Source: Casuarina equisetifolia (lineage: Eukaryota; Streptophyta; Magnoliopsida; Fagales; Casuarinaceae). Taken from it: a DNA stretch of 64,000 nt. The stretch lies in the NCBI GenBank assembly GCA_028551475.1, contig CM052358.1, positions 8,415,938 through 8,479,937 of the forward strand, read 5' to 3'. The translations under genes and the position numbers were made by a program. The notes beneath the pieces are model-generated. The model saw only the letters and a list, made by a program, of their open reading frames with translations. It was not told where the DNA came from and ran no database searches. Positions 59,304 through 64,000 of this stretch are shown piece after piece; the first letter of the stretch is position 1, and every line of letters starts with the position of its first letter.

Positions 59304-62300
59304 ATGGACCCTTGCGTAGGAGCAGCCTCTGCCACCATCACCGATTCTGTACTTCAATCCTTGAAGACCAACTCCGGCTTCTGCGATTCCCAGCAACCCT
59401 CGCAATTCCTCAGCGACTTCCTCGTCTGGGAGTTCAATGCTTTTCTCTGGCTTTCCCTCATCGCCGTCACGGCTCTATTGCTCCGCAAAGTGCTTGGCCT
59501 CTTCAGGCTCTGGGCACAGGCGCGCAAGATCCCTGGCCCCCCCTGCCCCCCCTGCCCCTCCTTCTACGGCCACTCCAAGCTCATTTCCCGGGAAAATCTC
59601 ACTGGTGAGTTGATTCCCGGGGGAATTTCATTTTTCCTGATGAGTTATTGGTGAATTGTATGGTAATTTGGAAACAGTTTTTTAGGTTGAAACTGGAGCA
59701 CAAGAAAAAGAGTAACTCGAGTCACCACTTGATTGGTGTGACGTGAAAGTGGATAGGACTTTATAGATTTTGTCTGAATTGTGGGAGATTTGAGTTTTGA
59801 AGCATTGGAATTATTATTATTATTTTATGGAAACCATAGCTCAAGTGGAGAGTTATGGTTTGAAAACGGAGAAAAGAGAAGGTGATTCTGAACTCAACGA
59901 GTCATGCGGTCGAGTTTGGAACTTTTCTAGTTTTGACGGGGTTCAATAATTGGAAGTAAATGTTTTACTCCACCTAAGTTCATGGATTTTCTCTGGAACC
60001 GAATAATTGGGAGTTTTGACAAATCACTTGGTTCGCATTTTTGGAATGTTCAATATTCTTTAAAACTGGAATCTGTTCAATATTTTAGGATTTACTTATT
60101 TCCTTTATATTCTTTCCTCATAACTGTAAAAGTAAATGCTTTCGTCAGTTTTGATGTTTCTGGTGTAGCAACTCTGACTGGTTGCTAGTTCTCACTCCAT
60201 GTGAACAATCGCTGGCTCCATCACTTTTGAAGCAATGGAACAATAATGAACCCTTTTCTTTGCTACTAAAACAATTGTATTGAGCCTTTGCTTTTTGGAT
60301 GAATTGGAATTGTAAGCTTTTTATTTGCTATTGAAACTAGCAATAGACCTTTCAAATTGCTGACAAATGCATCACTAGGCGCGGAAATGCTTCTGGTCTT
60401 GGATGATTGTGCATTAGGTTCTTTTTCTTTTATTTTTTAACGTGCACAAGTGTCTAAACTTTCCTTCCTCTTTGGCTTTCAGAAGTTCTATCAGTTTCAC
60501 ACAAGAAGTATGGATCAGTTGTCAAGCTGTGGTTGGGTTCTACACAGCTTTTGGTGTCAATAATGGACCCAGTTCTTATCAAGGAGATGCTTTTGAAGGC
60601 TGAGGATAAATTTCCTTTGACAGGGAGGGCATTCCAGTTGGCTTTTGGACCATCAAGCCTTTTTGTTTCATCATTTGACAAAGTATGAGCTTTGGCTTTT
60701 GTTGCTATATATCTGTTCTTTTTCCTTTATCCTTCCCTTATATTCTTTCTGGCACCAAATTAATAAGGTGTATACATATGTTTTGTTGAGTCAAACCTTT
60801 GAAAGACAATGCATTTCAGAACACTTTATAGACTTTGAATTTTACGTTCCAGTTAAGAGTCTCATGCAGTTCCTACTAATTAAGAAAAGAAGTCAATGAA
60901 ACTATGGTCAGTTTCAGTCTTCTTGAGATCTAGAAAGTAAGACAGTCATACTTCTTCTTGGTGCTGGAATAGTGGTTGTGCTGAATGTTGACTGAAGCTT
61001 GTACATGAAATATGGCCTATCTTTCTTCATCTCAGATGCCCAGAATAACCTGACAACTAAGCAGCTTGGGTCTGGTCTCTGTTGGTTTGTGATGAATAGG
61101 CCTAGTTCATGCTCTCATGGCCGGGACTCTTATATGTATGCAAGCTTTGGGGACAAGTTTGTCAAATCATTTCTTTTATGTATAACATAATTGAAGAAGT
61201 TGCTTGTTCATCATTTATAAATTTAATTATTCGCTGTCATATATGACTACACATTCTTCCCCAAAAAAGGAAAAAATACAAAGAATTCACATTTACGTTC
61301 ATGGCCCCACTCATTGATGTTCTTTCATGTTTTGTACTTGCAGGTGCAAGGGAGGAGGGACTCATTGGCAAGAGAATTAAATGGGAAATTGTTTGAGAGA
61401 GCTACTGTTATTCCTGCAAAAGTTGTGGACTGTATAATGGAGAGAATACAAACATTAATGGCCAAAGGCAGTATTTGTTGCAAAGTTGTTTCTCAACATA
61501 TGGCCTTCACCTTATTGGGGGCCACTCTTTTTGGAGATGCATTCTTGGCTTGGTCCAAGGCAGCTATTTATGAGGAGCTTCTCATGATTGTTGCTAAAGA
61601 TGCTTGCTTTTGGGCCTCGTACAATGTTACTCCGTTCTGGAAACGTGGGTTTTGGAAGTACCAGCACTTATGCACAAAGTTGAAATCCTTAACTCAAGAC
61701 ATTATTCAGCAGTGCCAGAATAACTGCAGGCTATTTTGTCATATGGATGAAAGCCTTCATAATGAGGCTGCAAATATGGGAATGGTATCTATGACTGGTT
61801 CACCAATTTGTTTTGGTGTTGAGATGTCAGATAACTTTTCCTTACATGAGCTTAAAGGCAATCTTAATTTAAGAGAAGAACCTTGTGGGAACATCTTGGG
61901 GGTCATGTCCCACGGATGCTTAACTACTGCGGGTTTGATTGGGAATTTGTTGGAGAGGCTTGTTGCACATCCAGAGATACAGGATAAGGTAGCTTATTTT
62001 TTATTTTTTATTTTTTATCTTGTCCTTTTAAATTTCAGGTCATGCTGCTTCAATAAAATTAGTCAGAAGTAGTGTCAGATATGGTGAGTGTGCCTTCTAG
62101 AAGTGTCCAGTTGGATGCAATGAAGGTGCTTTTAAACTCCAACCATTCCTTTTGAGCTACATGAACCTTTCCTCTCATTGATGTAGTTGCTAAACTTGCC
62201 TGGATTTATAACTGTGATGCTTGTTTGGGAATATGATGGGGGCTCAGTGTGTTCTTGCATGAACCCAGAAAATGATTTTATGTTGATGCATTCATGTATT

Positions 62301-62915
62301 GTGTATATCATATTTGCACATCTTTTGCCACATATAACAGAATCATTATTGATGATATGCATTCATAGGATCTGTACTTGATCTTTGGCTTTCTTTGGTA
62401 AGTCTTCAAAGTGCATAAGGTTACACCTCGAAGCTTCTAGACTTTGCTATGAACGACACAGTGCATAACAATCACAACTAAAGCATGGAAGCATTCCCAT
62501 GTATTCTAAATGGTGGTTATTGTCTGTTTGTTGCCATGTGTTTGCACACACACACCCTTTCTGACCTTGGTTCTGGTATGAATTTCTTATTTTGGTGTTT
62601 GAAAGTTCAAGTTATATATCGGTTTGGTAATAGCATATATCAAATTGCCATTGGTCTCCAGCGATATTAAGTTGTTATTTTAATTTTACTCTTGCTTGCT
62701 TTTGAAAGACAAAAGTAGTTGTCATATATTCTTTCAACACTCAATTTATCTCATATTTCTTCAGATTTACTCGGAGATAATTATGGCAAAGAATGGGTCA
62801 ACGAAACAGGACCAACAATGTGTTGATAAGATGCACTTATTATTAGCTACTGTTTATGAAGCTGCCCGTCTTTTGCCTTCAGGGCCTATGCTACAGAGAT
62901 GTTCTCTGAAACATG
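59304..62915 (+). CDS. Cytochrome P450, atypical I-helix; 3' end beyond the window
   Basis: Four exons are visible: 59304-59604, 60483-60682, 61344-61988, 62765-62915 (432 residues, ending in phase 1). The enzyme family is ER-anchored and heme-dependent. Residues 43-65 are a membrane anchor, followed by a basic stretch and the Pro-rich hinge IPGPPCPPCP (77-85). ATVYEAARLLPSGP carries the K-helix E-x-x-R as Glu414/Arg417. The I-helix segment is VMSHGCLTTAGLIGNLLERL with HPEIQDK: the position of the usual Asp/Glu (A-G-x-D/E-T) is Leu360. A long Cys-rich insert lies before the I-helix (about 285-350). I chose the Met at 59304 over the in-frame Met at 59268 because it has A at -3 and G at +4. The exon with the heme-ligand Cys is not in 62916-64000, so function cannot be assigned and the gene could also be damaged beyond the edge. 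Confidence 0.85.
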
Positions 62916-64000
62916 GTAAGGCATGGTTACCCCTCTCTATCTCTCATATGCATACATTCTGTGTTGGAAGGGATAGAGTTTATCTTAGACATCCAACTTC
63001 CAAATCTTTGTTTTGTCATATGAGGTGAAGTGTTAATTGGGATTTGTGTGTAGAGAGTTATTGTATACCAATCTAAGGATGGTGATGCAGTGAATTTTTG
63101 ATTGTTAAAACGTAATTGCTATAAAACCTTTAAACAGTCCCAGTCTAGTCGTGATTTTTGGGACTGACCTTCAAAGCCATAATAATGCTCACTGTTCACA
63201 CTAGCATGTGTGTTGTTTTAGAAAAGGAGGAGATTCATGTTCAAAGCCTTAAATTGCAGTGCCCACTCAAAAGGAAATTTTGTGTGAGAATGGACTGCAG
63301 TATCTATCAGAAGCAGATGCAGCCATGTCTCTTTGCGGTTTTAAGATATGGTTGCTTCACTTGCACAAATGCAAAGTCGGTCTTGTTGTAATTTTATAAC
63401 GAGGGAGAGTTTTTCCTGTAGTTTTGTGTCTTCTTTCCTGATCGTATATTACATGGAATAGATTGCAAAGGCAGTTAAGTGCATAGCACGTGGTTCCGTA
63501 TCACATGACTCGCACAAAACAAATACATTGGCCTGTTTTCTCTTTGGGGAGGGGATTAGAAATCAGATTGTTTGAAGTTTTTCAAACAAATTAAGGAAAA
63601 AATTCAGCTTCAGTGGGTGGTCCACAAAACCTTGCTAAAGCAATAAAGAGGCTATATAGAACTGCCAATGTTTATGGCATATTCACATATCTTGATGTGG
63701 AGACAAAATTTCTTGTCTTTTTTTCTTCCCTCTCTTTTACCTGATGTGAATATTAAGTCACTTTTTTGTCCAGGTTTGTCTATGTTGGAGGTTTGACTTT
63801 TTATTTACATTTTCTTTTTGTTTTTCCTTCTCTTTATCATTAAAAGGCATATCTATCAGACTAAATGGCATTGTACTTGTACGTTTGACCTTGCTTATCT
63901 TTAATAATGGAATGTTAGGGAGAATAGATTAATTTGGTATTTTCCAGTGGAAGGTAGTCTGGACAGTGGACTTTGTTGACCATTACAAGCTCTGTAGTAA
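62916..64000. other. P450 intron running off the right edge
   Basis: Begins with the donor GTAAGG. No frame here encodes the expected next P450 segment (substrate-channel strands and the F-x-x-G-x-x-x-C-x-G loop). The short frames at 63158-63391 look accidental. Confidence 0.5.

Overview
This is nuclear DNA from a flowering plant, most likely a eudicot. The genes have many short GT-AG introns, 5' leader sequences and TATA boxes. The intergenic DNA is AT-rich and holds decayed Ty1/Copia and Ty3/Gypsy retrotransposons. The genes belong to plant families: HSL-type carboxylesterase, WAT1/UMAMIT transporter, MAP65, kinesin KIN-1 and a membrane-anchored cytochrome P450. I cannot name the species from sequence alone. 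There are no operons, CRISPR arrays, rRNA genes or convincing tRNA genes.

Layout. 1-9 kb: a tandem pair of minus-strand carboxylesterase genes, one intact (3359-4369) and one broken by a 2-bp deletion and a nonsense codon (7703-8708), among AT-rich repeats. 9-33 kb: a gene-poor stretch of retrotransposon relics. It holds a minus-strand Gypsy gag with a primer-binding site, an LTR-like repeat pair, a plus-strand Gypsy integrase, a minus-strand Copia element with reverse transcriptase between long flanking repeats, a 178-bp tandem array and a Copia gag relic. 33.3-35.4 kb: an intact seven-exon WAT1-related transporter on the plus strand. 35.4-43.4 kb: mostly featureless, with a small TRIM-like LTR remnant near 39 kb. 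43.4-50.1 kb: an eleven-exon MAP65 gene (MAP65-5-like, 563 aa) on the minus strand. 50.6-53.4 kb: two broken coding relics, one unidentified and one a cold-shock/glycine-rich zinc-knuckle fragment. 54.0-58.2 kb: a fifteen-exon kinesin-1 (KIN-1) gene, also minus strand, about 478 aa. 59.3 kb to the right edge: a divergent plus-strand cytochrome P450 whose heme-binding exon lies outside the window.

The most striking observation is that the promoter and leader of the MAP65 gene (about 50.09-50.57 kb) and of the kinesin gene (about 58.37-58.75 kb) are copies of one another, in the same orientation relative to their genes. The two genes have unrelated proteins but both act on microtubules. Both copies keep a perfect TTTGGCGC (E2F-type) site. 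The MAP65 copy has an AACGG (MSA-core) site that the kinesin copy lacks, and the kinesin copy has a TATATAAA box that is degraded in the MAP65 copy. This looks like promoter duplication that could place two cytoskeletal genes under shared cell-cycle control. The second notable point is that the P450 has Leu where nearly all P450s carry the I-helix acid.

Exon coordinates were derived by hand from splice signals and reading-frame continuity. They agree in phase throughout, with one uncertain donor in the kinesin gene.
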